From Nageia nagi (lineage: Eukaryota; Pinophyta), in assembly GCA_050084985.1 (NCBI GenBank), contig JBITNC010000001.1, positions 148,428,001 through 148,492,000 of the forward strand: a DNA stretch of 64,000 bases, given 5' to 3'. Both the position numbers and the translations under genes were made by a program. Below, one piece after another: positions 22,401-34,500 of the stretch (position 1 is the stretch's first letter; the number at the start of each line of letters is the position of its first letter). The notes below the pieces were generated by a model. The model did not search any database. It had not been told where the DNA came from and saw nothing but the letters and a program-made list of their open reading frames with translations.

Positions 22401-23908
22401 GTATGAGTGTTGGATGGAAGCCATAAAAGTGGAGTATGAGGTGCTTATGAAAAATAAAACTTGAAACTTAGTTTCTTATCCTAATGAAAAGAATGTGATT
22501 AGCAATAAGTGGATCTATAAGGTTAAGTTCAATTCAGTTGAAGATATTAAGAAATACAAGGTAAGATTAGTATCTAAAAGCTTTGCTCAAAAATATGATG
22601 TAGATTATGAGAAAACCGTCACTCCCATGGCAAAGATGCCTACTATGAGAGTTATCCTTGCTCTTTCTGCAACTCAAAGATGAAATTTTTTTGAACTTGA
22701 TGTCAAGAGTGCTTTTCTTAATGGTGACTTAGATGTGAAAATCTTCATAAATCAACTAGAAGTGTTTATTATGGAAGGTAAAGAGTCCTTTGTGTGCAAG
22801 CTAAAGAAATCATTGCACGAAATTAAGTAAGCACCTCAAGCCTGGTATAAAATGATTTTAGGGTACTTTGTAGATATTAATTTCTCCAAGTGTTTTTCTA
22901 ACTCTAATATATATGTGCTCAATCAAAGAAAATACATGGTCTTGATTCTCTTTTATGTGGATGATCTTTTGATTACTGGGAACAATGACAAAATCATTTA
23001 AGAGTGCATATCCAAACTTAAGGTAATATTTGAAATGATTAATCTTGGTCTCTTGCACTACTATCTTGGAATGCAAATGTATCAATACAAGGATTATACT
23101 TACCTCAATCAATCTAAGTATATATCAAACATCTTACAAAAGTTTGGAATGGAGGAGTGTAGATATGTTGCAATAGCAGTCTATCCTAGAATCATTATTT
23201 CTTTAAAGCTCCAACTCTCAGTTAGCTGATGTTACAGCTTACAAGTAATTAATTGGTAATCTTTTGTATTTGACTATATTCAGGCTAGATATTACCTTTG
23301 CAGTGAATTTGATGGCATGATTCATGCAAAAACCTTATGTTGAGTATCTCAATGCTGTTAAGAAAATCTTAAGGTATGTTGCAAGGACTAGAGATCTTTC
23401 TCTCAAGTATTCCAAGTTACCCTCATTTGTTCTCTTTAGATTCTTAGATTCTAATTATGGGGGAGATAGAGATGATAGGAAGTCAACCTCTATGTATGTG
23501 TTTAGTATTGGTTTACATGCTATCTCTTGGGCTTCCAAGAAGTAGCCTACTATTTCTCTTTCCACCATAGAAGTTGAATATCATACCATGTCTATTGCAA
23601 CCCAAGAAGCCATTTGGCTAAGGCATATTTTAAAAGAAATTAGGTATGAGTAAGGTGGATCATATTTGATTTGTTTAGATAACCATTCGATTATTTTTTT
23701 TGCTAAGAATCTTATGTTCTATCAGAGAACAAAACATGTGAAAATCTATGCCCATTTTATCAGGGAGAAGGTTCTTAATGGCATCATACACTTAGAGTAT
23801 TATCCATCCACCTTGAACTCCATTGATTTGTTCACCAAACGTCTCTCGAAAGTTCAATTTTGTAAGCTTAGGGATGCTATTGGGTTGGTGAAGTTACCCT
23901 CAAGGTGA
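22401..23908 (+). pseudogene. A1 reverse transcriptase and RNase H
   Basis: RT motifs are NKWIYKVKFNSVEDIKKYK, ELDVKSAFLNGDLDVKIF and the active-site loop FYVDDLLITG (about 22950-22980), then LHYYLGMQMYQ. RNase H motifs are FLDSNYGGDRDDRKSTSMYV, ISWASKK and the C-terminal TKHVKIYAHFIREKV and SIDLFTKRL. In-frame stops (for example Trp-to-TGA after KNKT, and TAA in EIK*APQ) are shared with the duplicated copy at 28.7-29.3 kb. They therefore predate the duplication. Confidence 0.9.
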
Positions 23909-24717
23909 AGTGAAGTTTGAATTCTTATGTTGAATTCATATTTGTGATGACAACTTCACCCCTAGGAGGATTTTGTACTATATAATATTGATTTTGTTGT
24001 ACACCTTCATGGTAAGTTTGCTCTACATGAGGAACTTATTGTACAAATTGGCCAATCTAGCATTGTTCAGTTATCCATGTGTGATGAACTCTTATATGTC
24101 TTTTGGTACTAATCAATTATCCATACGTGAGGAACTTGAATGTGCATACTCTATTTTTGGTCAATCTAGCACTGTTCAGTTATCCATGTGTGAGTAACTC
24201 TTTTGTGTTATTTGGCACTGTTCAATTATCCATATGTGAGAAACGCATATGTGCATGATCTATTTTGTAATGATAATCAACACATATTTTATATATAGCA
24301 GGTGACTATAAGTTTTTTGGCATGGCATCTTCGTGATGATTTATAATGCACCATTGATTAGTTCATGATGGCATTTATATGATTCATCTATTCTTATTGA
24401 TATGAATATGATGCATCTAACTGATCTTATTATTTGAGTTACTTACGACTTATAGGTTCCTTTGAGGTTACATGTTACTTACCTCAGGTATGCAGGCTCT
24501 TAGAGACTCTTCATGACTTCTAGTTGGATGACTACTTCATGTACATTGAAACTGATTATGGTTAATGATTGTATTTAGCAAAGTAGTGAGTCTCAAACTA
24601 GATCTTTCTTACTTTACAAATATGTAAAAAGTTCTCATATTTGTTGTATTTGTTTGGAGGAAAACTCTCTTACTTTCTCTTCTTCTTCTCTCTTACTCGC
24701 TCTATCTCAATATTGCA
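23909..24717 (+). other. A1 3' region with hairpin repeats
   Basis: This is a non-coding 3' region. It holds one clear hairpin (24014-24037; AAGTT...AACTT outside, CTC/GAG inside, loop TACAT). Four more degenerate, regularly spaced units follow to about 24245, with TTATCCAT(A/G)(T/C)GTGAG and AACT words. The part from about 24265 on is shared with element B. Confidence 0.6.
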
Positions 24718-24728
24718 TTAAGGGGGAG
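24718..24728 (+). other. A1 polypurine tract
   Basis: TTAAGGGGGAG lies directly before the 3' LTR, the primer site for plus-strand DNA synthesis. Confidence 0.85.
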
Positions 24729-25226
24729 TGTTGGAATGCATACTGCATTATTGTAAAGGTTTGTATTAAATTTTCTATGTAAGTTTACTAATACTTAATG
24801 GTATCATTTGATACCTTAAGTATTTAAGTGAATATGATAATATAACTTGTCCTACACTCCATGTCATGAGCATGTCCCTTGGGTAAAAGGATGTGCATGT
24901 CATGCTTTTGTACATTGGATAAAAGGATGATCCAAAGAGGGATTTTGGCCTATAAATAGAAGGCTCTCTCTTTGTGATCACACACCAATTATGGAGTAAA
25001 GTTATGCTATAAGATAGTGGTTAGGAGAAAAAAGTAGGGGGATTGTAAGAGTTCATATTTGTTAAGAAGAGAGATCTAGTTAGTGGATGTACTCTTAGTT
25101 GGAGGAACAACTTACATCTTATGTTATCTTTGTGAGATTGCTTTGTGTGATAGTTAGATGTGAATTGAGATATTTCATGTGATCTTGGTAGTTTAGGATT
25201 GTTCATGTTATAGTTTAATTCTCTTA
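24729..25226 (+). repeat. A1 3' LTR
   Basis: This copy is 498 bp and begins TGTTGGAATG. Its CA end reads TA. The TATA box CCTATAAATAGAAGG lies at about 24949. It differs by hand count at about 22 positions from the duplicated LTR at 36306-36803. Confidence 0.9.
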
Positions 25227-25672
25227 TTTTTGATTACTATCCCCATCTGACACACATGTCGAAGGATATGAGTCACTAGCCTATCCATAACTATCGACTA
25301 GGCCCACCATGTAGTTCAGCATCTCTATTCTCATAATTTGGGGATCCATTGATATTAAATAATACCCTTGAGTGGTTGTTTAGTCTAGTTTATTATTAAA
25401 TGTGTTGACAACAAAACTACCCATGACCTAAAAACCTTAAATAATGATCTCAAACATGATGAGGGTACAATACATCATGCACGATGTAGACCAAGTTCTA
25501 ACTTAAGGTTTATCTCTATTCATCTTTTCCCATGAGGTGTACATTGAAAGTCTCAGTTATAGGCTTACTTAGGAAGTCACATAATTCTATTTATCCCATA
25601 CGCATTGTATCGCATATATGGGTCTAGTTTTTAAAAAATTCTCATGCATACACAAAGTAGCAAGTCATGAGG
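25227..25672 (+). repeat. Right flank of A1, first copy of a duplicated flank
   Basis: About 445 bp with roughly 4 percent differences by hand count from 36804-37249. It starts with the A1 target-site repeat and ends at the duplication junction. GTCATGAGG is followed directly by GAGTGTGCTGATTCACG, which belongs to the A1 interior (21139 on). Confidence 0.85.
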
Positions 25673-26232
25673 GAGTGTGCTGATTCACGAAAAGGTTCTT
25701 AAAAATGTTCTTTATATTCTTAAGTTGCTAGAAAAGAGTACACTTTTGAGTTTGATTTTCAATCCTGATGCATTAGAAAAGAACTTACCACTTTGGTTAA
25801 AGGATTTATGAAAGATAACCTTTACATTGTGGATCAAGTTCCATTAAAGATGTGTCTTACTTCTAGTGTGTGTTCTAAAGGTAATTTTTAGCATCATCAT
25901 TTAGGGTATCTTAACCATAAGAGTATTCAAATCATGAAAGACCAAGATCTTATAAAAGGTCTACCTTCAATTTCTCCTTCAGTTGGTCTATGCAAGAAGT
26001 GCATTCTTGGTAAGATGCATAGACAAATGTTTGAAAAAGGTAAAGTAATAAGAGCATCTTAACCTCTTCAACTTATGCATTCAGATTTGATGGGTCCATT
26101 TCAAACTAAGTAGCTTGTAGGAGCTTCTTACATCTTGACCTTCCTTTATGACTTTAGTAGGATGACCTTTGGGTATCTACTTGAGCATAAGGATCAAACC
26201 TTTGAAAGTTTTAAGATTTTTAAGGCCTTTAT
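25673..26232 (+). pseudogene. Duplicated A1 copy: integrase N-terminal part
   Basis: This repeats 21139-21685 and shares its stops (for example ACTAAGTAGCTTG). It is interrupted at 26232 within KIFKAFI by insertion of element B. The DDFSR motif again reads YDFSR. Confidence 0.85.
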
Positions 26233-28009
26233 TGTTAGAATTTGTAATGAAATATTGTGAATATCTAGACTCCTTGTAAATTCAATTAATCACTTAAAGG
26301 TATGTAGATACCTTAAATGATTAATAGAATTCTTTAATGTATAGACTTTGACTTTACCAAAGGAGTTAGTTGGTAGGTTGAAGTTTGGTGGTACATTTAA
26401 TGTAACCCTAACCTTACCCTTGGGTTAAAGGAAGGTTAGGGAGGTGCTCTCAACCTATAAATAGAGGGCCTCTCCTCATGTAAACATATCTAAGTTTTGA
26501 GTAAGATTACTCTACTTGGTTGTGTAGGAGAGAGCTAGAGAATAGTTGTAAGAGAGACATAGATTTGAGAATAAGAGAACTAGTTGTGGATGTACTCCCA
26601 AGGAGGGAGGAACCACATTATATTGGTGTCATATTGTGTGAATGATGTTCTTAGAATTATAGATGTGTTATCTTGTGTACACTTGAGTTTCCTAGTCTAA
26701 GGTCCTAAAGGATTTGTTTAGATCTAGTTCAAATCCTTCAATTGGTATCAGAGCCTTGTTGAGGAAGCTCTTCTTGGTGTGGAAGCTCTACTTCTTGGTG
26801 TTGAAACTCCCACGTTGAGGAAGCTCTTTTGGTGTGGAAGCTACATCTTGGAAGTGCTTCATCCTTCTCAACTTTGGAGATCTTCATTCTTCATTGTGAG
26901 GTAAAAGGTTTGCAAAGGTATAACCTTCTATCCTTCTTTAACAAAGTTCATTATGATACTAATCTTTTGTATGATTATGCTAGCTCAATGTCTTAGCAAT
27001 ACCATAATATATTTTTGCTATTCTCTTCTTACTAACAAATTTTTATGTTAGTAATCTATTTTTAATGTACAAAGAAAATTTTTTTTCTTTTGAGCAAAAA
27101 TATATTATGCTAACATCTTGTTGAAAAGATTGTTTGCAAAGTCTTTTGTGAACAATATAAAAAAAAAGGGAGGAAGGTGCAATTTTTTTTACATATTTTA
27201 TTGTTGAAATAAAGTGGAGGACTTTATTTACAAATTTTGAGCATATAATTAATATACCTCCGTGGTAAGTTCGCTTTGCGTGACGAACTTGTTGTACATT
27301 CTATACCTCCGTGGTGAGTTTGCTCTACGTGAGAAACTCGTTGTACAATTTTTATGCTCTATACCTCCGTGGTGAGTTTGCTCTGCGTGAGAAACTCGTT
27401 GTACAATTTTTGAGCATATAATTTAATATACCTCCGTGGTAAGTTCGCTCTGCGTGACGAACTTGTTGTACATTCTATACCTCCGTGGTGAGTTTGCTCT
27501 ACGTGAGAAACTCGTTGTACAATTTTATGCTCTATTTTTAAAATCAACACATGTCTATATACAACAGGTGACTATGAGTAATGGCTTGGCATCTCTGTGA
27601 TGGCTTATAGTGCACCATTGATCAGTTATTTATAAGATGGCATTATTTGATTCTCTTATTTGAATATATGATGCATCTAACTGATTTTGTTCATGAGTTG
27701 CTTGTAGCATGCAGGATCTTCTTTAGAAATGCAAGTTACTCACCTTGAGAAAGCAAGCTCATGGAGACTCACATGTCAGCTTAAAGTTGATCGACTACTA
27801 TGTACAGTGAAACCAGTTGTGGTTAATGATTGTATTGTAAACCATTTTTGTCAAATGGTAATGTAGTGAGTCTCATACTAGTTCTCAAAAAGATTCTCAA
27901 AAATATGTAAAAGTTCTCATCTCCACTTGTATCTCTATGGAGGAGAACTCTCTCTTACTCTCTCTCTTCTCTCTTCTACGCTCTATCCCAATATTGCATT
28001 AAGGGGGAG
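26233..28009 (+). mobile_element. Non-coding copia-related element B with a single LTR
   Basis: A 508-bp LTR (26233-26740; TGTTAGAATT to CCTTCA, TATA box CCTATAAATAGAGGG at about 26455) is followed by the primer site TGGTATCAGAGCC at 26743. A 1.27-kb interior without ORFs and a polypurine tract (AAGGGGGAG, 28001-28009) come next. The last 470 bp resemble the A1 3' region, so B is a relative that has lost gag-pol. Where a 3' LTR should begin, host A-copy integrase sequence (GAATATAACAATAAT) resumes. About 45 bp of host sequence (equivalent of 21690-21735) is also missing. Confidence 0.8.
27267..27513 (+). repeat. Five tandem hairpins in element B
   Basis: Units of 49-67 bp each carry CCTCCGTGGT(A/G) plus a 24-nt hairpin, at 27267-27290, 27316-27339, 27374-27397, 27441-27464 and 27490-27513. 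Two subtypes alternate: AAGTTCG pairing with CGAACTT (1 and 4), and GAGTTT pairing with AAACTC plus an inner CTC/GAG stem (2, 3, 5). Stem positions change in compensating pairs (A-T to G-C, C-G to T-A). GTTGTAC follows each unit. Confidence 0.8.
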
Positions 28010-28734
28010 AATATAACAATAATAAATTCAATAACTATTATGTTAAGTATGGAATTAAGAGATAGTTTACAATTCCATACACTCTTCAGAATGGTATTAT
28101 CGAAAGAAAAAATAGAATAATAATGGAGATGGCTAGATGCACATTAGGTAATCTTTCTAAATTCTTGTGGGGTGAAGTTATGAGCACTACTATTTACACC
28201 TTGAATAGGTGTTCCACAAAAGCTATTTAGAGTAAAACTTCTTTTGAGACATGATCAAGAAGAAAATCTAACATTTCTCACCTTAGGGTGTTTGGTTGTG
28301 AAGAATTTTCCTCTATTATTTTTGAGAAAAAGAAGAAGTTAGATAAAAGAGCTAAAAAATACATCTTTATGGGTTATGATAGTTAGCATAGAGGCTACAG
28401 GATCTATTCTCCAAGTTATAAAGAAGTGTTCATTCCAAGAGATGTAAATTTTAATAAACTTCTAAAACTTTTAACTTCCAATGAGGATGTTGATGATCTA
28501 GAGGACTCTTCATTTGCTCTTAGTTGGTTGGCTATTGATGTAGATAAGTCATCTCAGGAATAAAATTATCTAACACAAAGGGTAACAAGGAGCATGAACT
28601 TGAACAAATCCTTAATTGCTAAGATTGATAACAAGCATGAGCCCTCAACTTTCAAAGAAGATTCTAAGCATGAGTGTTGGATGGAAGCCATAAAAGTGGA
28701 GTATGAGGTGCTTATAAAAAATAAAACTTGAAAC
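28010..28734 (+). pseudogene. Duplicated A1 copy: integrase C-terminal part
   Basis: This continues the integrase after B. The DDE glutamate is still GAA here (28102-28104, NGIIERKNR), unlike in A1, A3 and D. HRGYRIYSP-like and FIPRDVNF-like text follows. Stops match A1. Confidence 0.8.
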
Positions 28735-30175
28735 TTGGTTACTTATCCCAATGAAAAAAATGTGATTAGCAATAAGTGGATTTACAAGGTCAAGTTCAAT
28801 TCAGTTGAAGATATTAAGAAATACAAGGTAAGGTTAGTAGCTAAAGGCTTTGCTCAGAAATACGATGTAGATTATGAAGAAACTTTCGCTCCCATGGCAA
28901 AGATGCCTACTATGAGAGTTATCCTTGCTCTTTTTGGAACTTAAAGATGAAAAGTTTTTGAACTTGATGTCAAGAGTGCTTTTCTTAATGGTGACTTAGA
29001 TGTGGAAATCTTCATGAATCAACCAGAAGTGTTTATTATGGAAGGTAAAGAGTCCTTTGTGTGCAAGCTAAAGAAGTCATTGCATGGACTTAAGTAAGCA
29101 TCTCAAGTCTCGTACAGAAAGATTTTAGGGTACTTTGCAGATATTAGTTTCTCCAAGTGTTTTTCTAACTCTAATCTATATGTTCTCAATCAAGGAAAAG
29201 ACATGGTATTGATTCTCTTTTATGTGGATGATATTTTGATTACTGGAAACAATGATGAAATCATTTAAGAGTGCATATCCAAATTTAAGGTAACATTTGA
29301 AATGATTAATCTTGATCTTTTGCACTACTATCTTGGAATGTAAGTGTATCAATACAAGGATTATACTTACCTCAATAAATCTAAGTATATATCAAACATC
29401 TTGCAGAAGTTTGGAATGGAGGAGTGTAGATATGTTGTAATAGCAGTCTCTCCTAGAATTATTATTTCTTTAAAGCTCCAACTCTCAGTTAGCTGATGTT
29501 ACAAATTACAAGTAATTAATTGGTAGTCTTTTGTATTTGACTATATTCAGGCTAGATATTGCCTTTGCAGTGAATCTGATGGCATGATTCATGCAGAAAC
29601 CTTATGTTGAGCACCTCAATGCTGTTAAGCAAATCTTAAGGTATGTTGCAAGAACTAAGGATCTTTCTCTCAAGTATTCCAAGTTGCCCTCGTTTGTTCT
29701 CTTTAGATTCTCAGATTCTGATTATAGGGGAGATAGAGATGATAGGAAGTCTACCTCTATGTATGTGTTTAGCATTGGTTTACATGCTATCTCTTGGGCT
29801 TCCAAGAAGCAACCTACTATTTCTCTTTCCACCATAGAAGTTGAATATCATACCATGTCTATTGTAGCCCAAGAAGTCAATTGGCTAAGGCATATTATAA
29901 AATAAATTGGGTATGAGTAAGGTGGCTCATATTTGATTTGTTTAGATAACTATTTGGTTATTTCTTTCACTAGGAATCTTATGTTCCATCAGAGAACAAA
30001 ACATATGGAAATCCATGCCCATTTTATCAGGGAGAAGGTTCTTGATGGCATCATACACTTAGAGTATTATCCATCCACCTTGAACTCCATTGATTTGTTC
30101 AACAAACCCCTCTTGAAAGCTCAATTTTGTAAGCTTAGGGATGCTATTGGGTTGGTGAAGTTACCCTCAAGGTGA
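28735..30175 (+). pseudogene. Duplicated A1 copy: reverse transcriptase and RNase H
   Basis: The best-kept piece reads VISNKWIYKVKFNSVEDIKK through VDYEETFAPMAKMPTM. FYVDDILITG follows at about 29218-29247, and RNase H (FSDSDYRGDRDDRKSTSMYV) at about 29700-29770. It is nearly the same sequence as 22440-23908, with shared and private stops. Confidence 0.85.
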
Positions 30176-30920
30176 AGTGAAGTTTGAATTCTTATGTTGA
30201 ATTCATATTTGTGATGATAACTTCACCCCTAGGAGAATTTTGTGCTATATAATATTAATTTTGTTGTACACCTTCATGGTAAGTTTGCTCTGCATGAGGA
30301 ACTTATTGTACAAATTGACCAATCTAGCACTATTCAGTTATCCATGTGTGACAAACTCTTATGTGTCTTTTGGTACTATTCAATTATCCATACGTGAGGA
30401 ACTTGTATGTGCATACTCTATTTTTGGTCAATCTAGCACTGTTCAATTATCCATGTGTGAGGAACTCTTATGTGTCATTTGGCACTGTTCAGTTATCCAT
30501 ATGTGAGAAACTCATATGTGCATAATCTATTTTGTAATGATAATCAACACATATTTTATATATAGCAGGTGACTATAAGTTTTTTGGCATGACATCTTCG
30601 TGATGACTTATAGTGCACCATTGATTAGTTCATGATGGCATTTATATGATTCATCTATTCTTATTGATATGAATATGATGCATATAACTCATCTTATTAT
30701 TTGAGTTACTTATGACTTTTAGGTTCCTTTGAGGTTACATGTTACTTACCTCAGGTATGCAGGCTCTTAGAGACTCTTCATGACTTCTAGTTGGATGACT
30801 ACTTCATGTACATTGAAATTGGTTGTGGTTAATGATTGTATTTAGCAAAGGAGTGAGTCTCAAACTAGATCTTTCTTACTTTACAAATATGTAAAAAGTT
30901 CTCATCTCTGTTGTATTTTC
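30176..30920 (+). other. Duplicated A1 copy: 3' region up to the insertion of C
   Basis: It matches 23909-24655, including the hairpin (30281-30304). It breaks at GTTGTATTTTC where element C begins. The host sequence resumes at 36226 with TTTGTTTGGAGGA, exactly as in the uninterrupted copy near 24645-24660. Confidence 0.85.
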
Positions 30921-31454
30921 TGTTGGAGTTTTGACTCCATAATTGTGTTTTTTACAATGTTCTGGAATAAATCCACCTATGACAGAGATCGTCACCGATC
31001 ACCGCCGATCGCCATCGATTGCCACCGATTACCGCCGATCGCCACCGATTGACACTGATCGCCACCAATTACAATCGTCATCGATTTTCACCGATCATCG
31101 ATGATCCTATAAGATCGTTGTCGATCACTGTGTGGAGAAAATGATAGTGTGCGGATAGAATGTGTTTGTTTTTGTAACAACTTTCTTGTTACTATTTGTT
31201 TTGTCTTCATATTTTAGGGGTTTGTTTGTTATCGTATTAGGCATGTTTTAAGCTATGTTTGGAGTATTGTTATTCCATGTTTAGCTACTTCTCTTGGAAT
31301 GAGATGGCTATGATCTGTAGTGTTGTTGAGAATAGTAAATTCTCTAACTTCTTGTTTGTAAGTTTGTCAACCTTGTTGATTCGGTTGTTGAGAACCCAAG
31401 GCTATATATTGACATCAATAAACCATGGACAATAAGCTCCCTTATTTTCTCTCA
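30921..31454 (+). repeat. C 5' LTR
   Basis: TGTTGGAGTTTTGACTCC to TTTTCTCTCA. It contains a CG-rich repeat of about 10-bp period (about 30987-31100) and a TATA-like GGCTATATATTGACATC near 31400. By hand count it differs at about 35 positions from the 3' LTR, more than half of them in the CG-rich repeat. Confidence 0.95.
30987..31100. repeat. 10-bp CG-rich repeat in the C LTR
   Basis: Units of the form GATCGCCACC / GATTGCCACC / GATCACCGCC follow one another about every 10 bp. The same array sits at about 35757-35870 in the 3' LTR. It is the only strongly CpG-rich block in the region and lies upstream of the TATA-like box, so it may be a regulatory repeat in U3. Confidence 0.85.
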
Positions 31455-31457
31455 TTG

Positions 31458-31469
31458 TGGTATCAGAGC
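31458..31469 (+). other. C primer binding site
   Basis: TGGTATCAGAGC, complementary to the initiator-Met tRNA 3' end, 3 nt after the LTR. Confidence 0.95.
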
Positions 31470-31586
31470 TAGTTCAATCTATTGGGATTGAGTAGTGAGT
31501 GAGGTGACTTGTATGAAGTTTTGAAAGCTTCAGTTGAGGAGGATCCAATAACTCTTGGAAGAAGATTATCAATTGTGATTGTAGCA

Positions 31587-34500
31587 ATGGCAAATTCAAA
31601 TGGGAATGTTCCAATTCCAGAATTCAAAGGAGAGAACTATGATTATTGGTCTACCAAAATGAGGCATTTGCTCATTGGTAAAGGCTATTGGGATATCATA
31701 GAAGAAGGCTATGATGAACCTACTAATTAGAGTCTAATTCCAGCTGACCAAAAGGAAACCTTGAAGGAGGCACAAAAGAAGAATAGCATGGCAATGTACT
31801 TCATTCAAGCTACCTTAGATGAATCCATTTATCCAAGAATCACAAGTTGCACTTCAGCCCAAGAAGCTTGGAAAGTCTTGAAGGAGAGCTATGAAGGTAG
31901 CAAACAAGTCAAGCAAGTGAGGTTGCAAACTCTCAAAATGGAGTTTGAAAATCTCAAGATGAGAGAAGATGAGAAGGTTGGAGACTATTGTTTGAGAGCC
32001 AAGATTTGTGTAGACAAAATGAGAGCCCTTGGAGAAGAAGTAGAGAATGAAGTGATTGTCAAAAAGGTGTTGAGAACACTTTTGCCCAAGTGGACCCAAG
32101 TCTCCATTGTGATTGAGGAGAGTAAGGATATATCTACTCTCACCTATGATCAGCTCATAGGATCATTAATGTCTCATGAGGAAAAGTTTTCTTCAACTCC
32201 ACATCTTGGAGGCATGGAAGAAAAAGCTTTTTCATCCAAAGAGGGTGAAACTAGTGGCCAAGCCAAAGGCCATGGAAGAGGTAGAGGAAGATCTCCCTTT
32301 AGAGGAAGAGGAAGAAAAGGTCCTCAAGGTAGAGGAAGTGGAAGAGGTGACAAAAGTAACAAGCAATGTTACTATTGCCATAAATATGGACACTTTGAGA
32401 GAGAGTGTAGAACAAAGGCTGCAAATGAAGCAAAGGAGAGTGCAAACTATGGAGAGGAAGGAGAGCCTTCTTCACTCTTCTTGTCATATGGAAAATCTGA
32501 TCAAAGCATGGGACAAACATGGCTTCTTGATACTGGTTGTATCAATCATATGACTTGTAATGGAGAATTATTTTCTTCAATCAATAACTCGTATAAGTCC
32601 AAGATCACTCTTGGAGATGATAAAGCCTTGCATGTTGAAGGCATTGGAGCTATGGATGTGCACACCAAAGAAGGTATTAAGAAGGTAAAGGATGTTTATC
32701 ATATTCCCAATTTGAAGCATAATCTCTTGAGTGTTGGTCAAATGATGGAGCACAATTATAGTCTTTTATTTGCAAAGAATGCTTGCAAGATTTTTGATAA
32801 TAGGAATAGGCTTGTTACTACTATTCCAATGACCAAAAATAGATTGTTCCCTCTCAAATTTGGGGAGCAAGATACCAATTTTGCACATGTGGCTATTGAT
32901 AATAAAAATTGGTTGTGGCACTTGAGATATGGGCATTTAAATTTCTCAAGTTTGAAGACATTGGCTTCTCAAGAGATGGTTTATGGGCTTCCAAAAGTAG
33001 ATGATCCAAAGAAGATTTGTTAAGGATGTGTATTGGGAAAGCATTCAAGAGAAAGCTTTCCAAAAGATCAAGCATGGAGGGCTTCCTATCCCCTACAATT
33101 GGTGCATAGTGATTTGTGTGGACCTATGCAAACTCAAAGTCTTGGTAAGAACTCCTACTTCCTCACTTTCATTGATGATTTTTCAAGAATGTGTTGGGTG
33201 TACTTCTTGAAAACTAAAGATGAGACATTTGATAAATTCAAAGAATTCAAAATAAAATTGGAAAATGAAAGTGGGTATGCAATCAAGTGTTTAAGAAGTG
33301 ATAGAGGAGGTGAATTTTGTTCCAATGAATTCTTCAATTTTTGTAATAATTGTGGAATTAAAAGGCAATTAACAAGTGCATATACACCACAACAAAATGG
33401 AGTGGCTGAAAGAAAGAATAGAACCTTGAATAATATGGCTATAAGTATGCTCCAAACTAAGATTTTATCAAATATGTATTGGGGGGAGGCAATTAGGATA
33501 GCCATGTATCTCTTGAATAGATGTCCTACCTCTAGTTTGGATGGGGTGACACCATATGAAGCTTGGTATGGAAAAAAGCCAACTGTTGCACATTTGAAAG
33601 TTTTTGGTTGTTTAGCCTATGCTCATGTTCCAAAAGAAAAAAGGCAAAAGCTTGATGCAAAAAGTGAACCATGTATCTTTATTGGGTATTGTGAAAATAC
33701 CAAAGCATGGAGATTGTACAATCTAAAAACTAAAAAGCTTATTATATCTAGAGATGTGATTTTTGATGAAGGGGGAGCATGGGGTCATAAAAAATACTAT
33801 TTGGATGGTGATTCCAATGATAATGGCTCTCAAAATGTGCAAGCAAAGAAACCTCAAGATGGCAATCAAGTAAGTTCTTCCAATTCTAGCCCATGTTCTT
33901 CACCAAGTTCAAAATCCTCAAGTGATGGTTCTTTGGAGGAAGCAAAAATAAAGAAACATAAGCAATTTTTGATTGATCATCCATCATCACAAATGCTTGA
34001 TCAAAACTTTGGTAGAAGAATAACAAGAGCACAAGCTAAAGAAATGGAAAGTGTTGTTAATCTCTTCAAAATATGCACTTGTATGGAGATAGCAATGATG
34101 GTGAATCAAAAGGTGATGTGGTAAATTATGCTTTGATGAGTATAATTAATGTTGAACCTTCTTGTTATGAAATTGCATGTACTAATGATTTGTGGATGAA
34201 AGCAATGCAAGAGGAGATGGACTCCATCAAGAAAAATGATACTTGGGAGCTAGTTGAGCTTCCACAAGGAAAGAAGGTAGTAGGCTCCAAGTGGGTCTAC
34301 AAGACAAAGTATAATGTAAATGGCAGTATTCAAAAACACAAAGCAAGACTAGTGGCAAAAGGTTTCACTCAAAAGTATGGCATTGATTATGAGGAGACTT
34401 TTGCACCCGTTGCAAGGCAAGAGACAATTAGATTGGTTCTATCCTTGGCTACCCAAAAAGGATGGAGAGTGCATCATCTTGATGTGAAGAGTGCATTCTT

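Larger units (their letters stand above)
16559..25226 (+). mobile_element. Ty1/copia element A1, structurally complete, dead
   Basis: The element has two 498-bp LTRs, an initiator-Met primer site 2 nt inside, a long leader, gag-PR-IN-RT-RH order (copia order, integrase before reverse transcriptase) and a polypurine tract. Total length is 8668 bp. The target-site repeat is TTTTC on the left and TTTTT on the right; the duplicated right flank at 36804-36808 still reads TTTTC, which confirms the site. By hand count the LTRs differ at about 32 of 498 positions. All coding domains carry stops and frameshifts. Confidence 0.9.

Noticed and set aside
26233-28009. Reading B as the 5' half of a full autonomous element
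   Set aside because: Its interior is only 1.27 kb from primer site to polypurine tract and shows no gag-pol text, so it is non-coding by structure, not by truncation of a coding part.
32176-32553. 125-codon ORF and similar frames inside the C gag region on both strands
   Set aside because: They are shadow frames of the real gag-pol frame, created by its Lys/Glu/Arg-rich codons.
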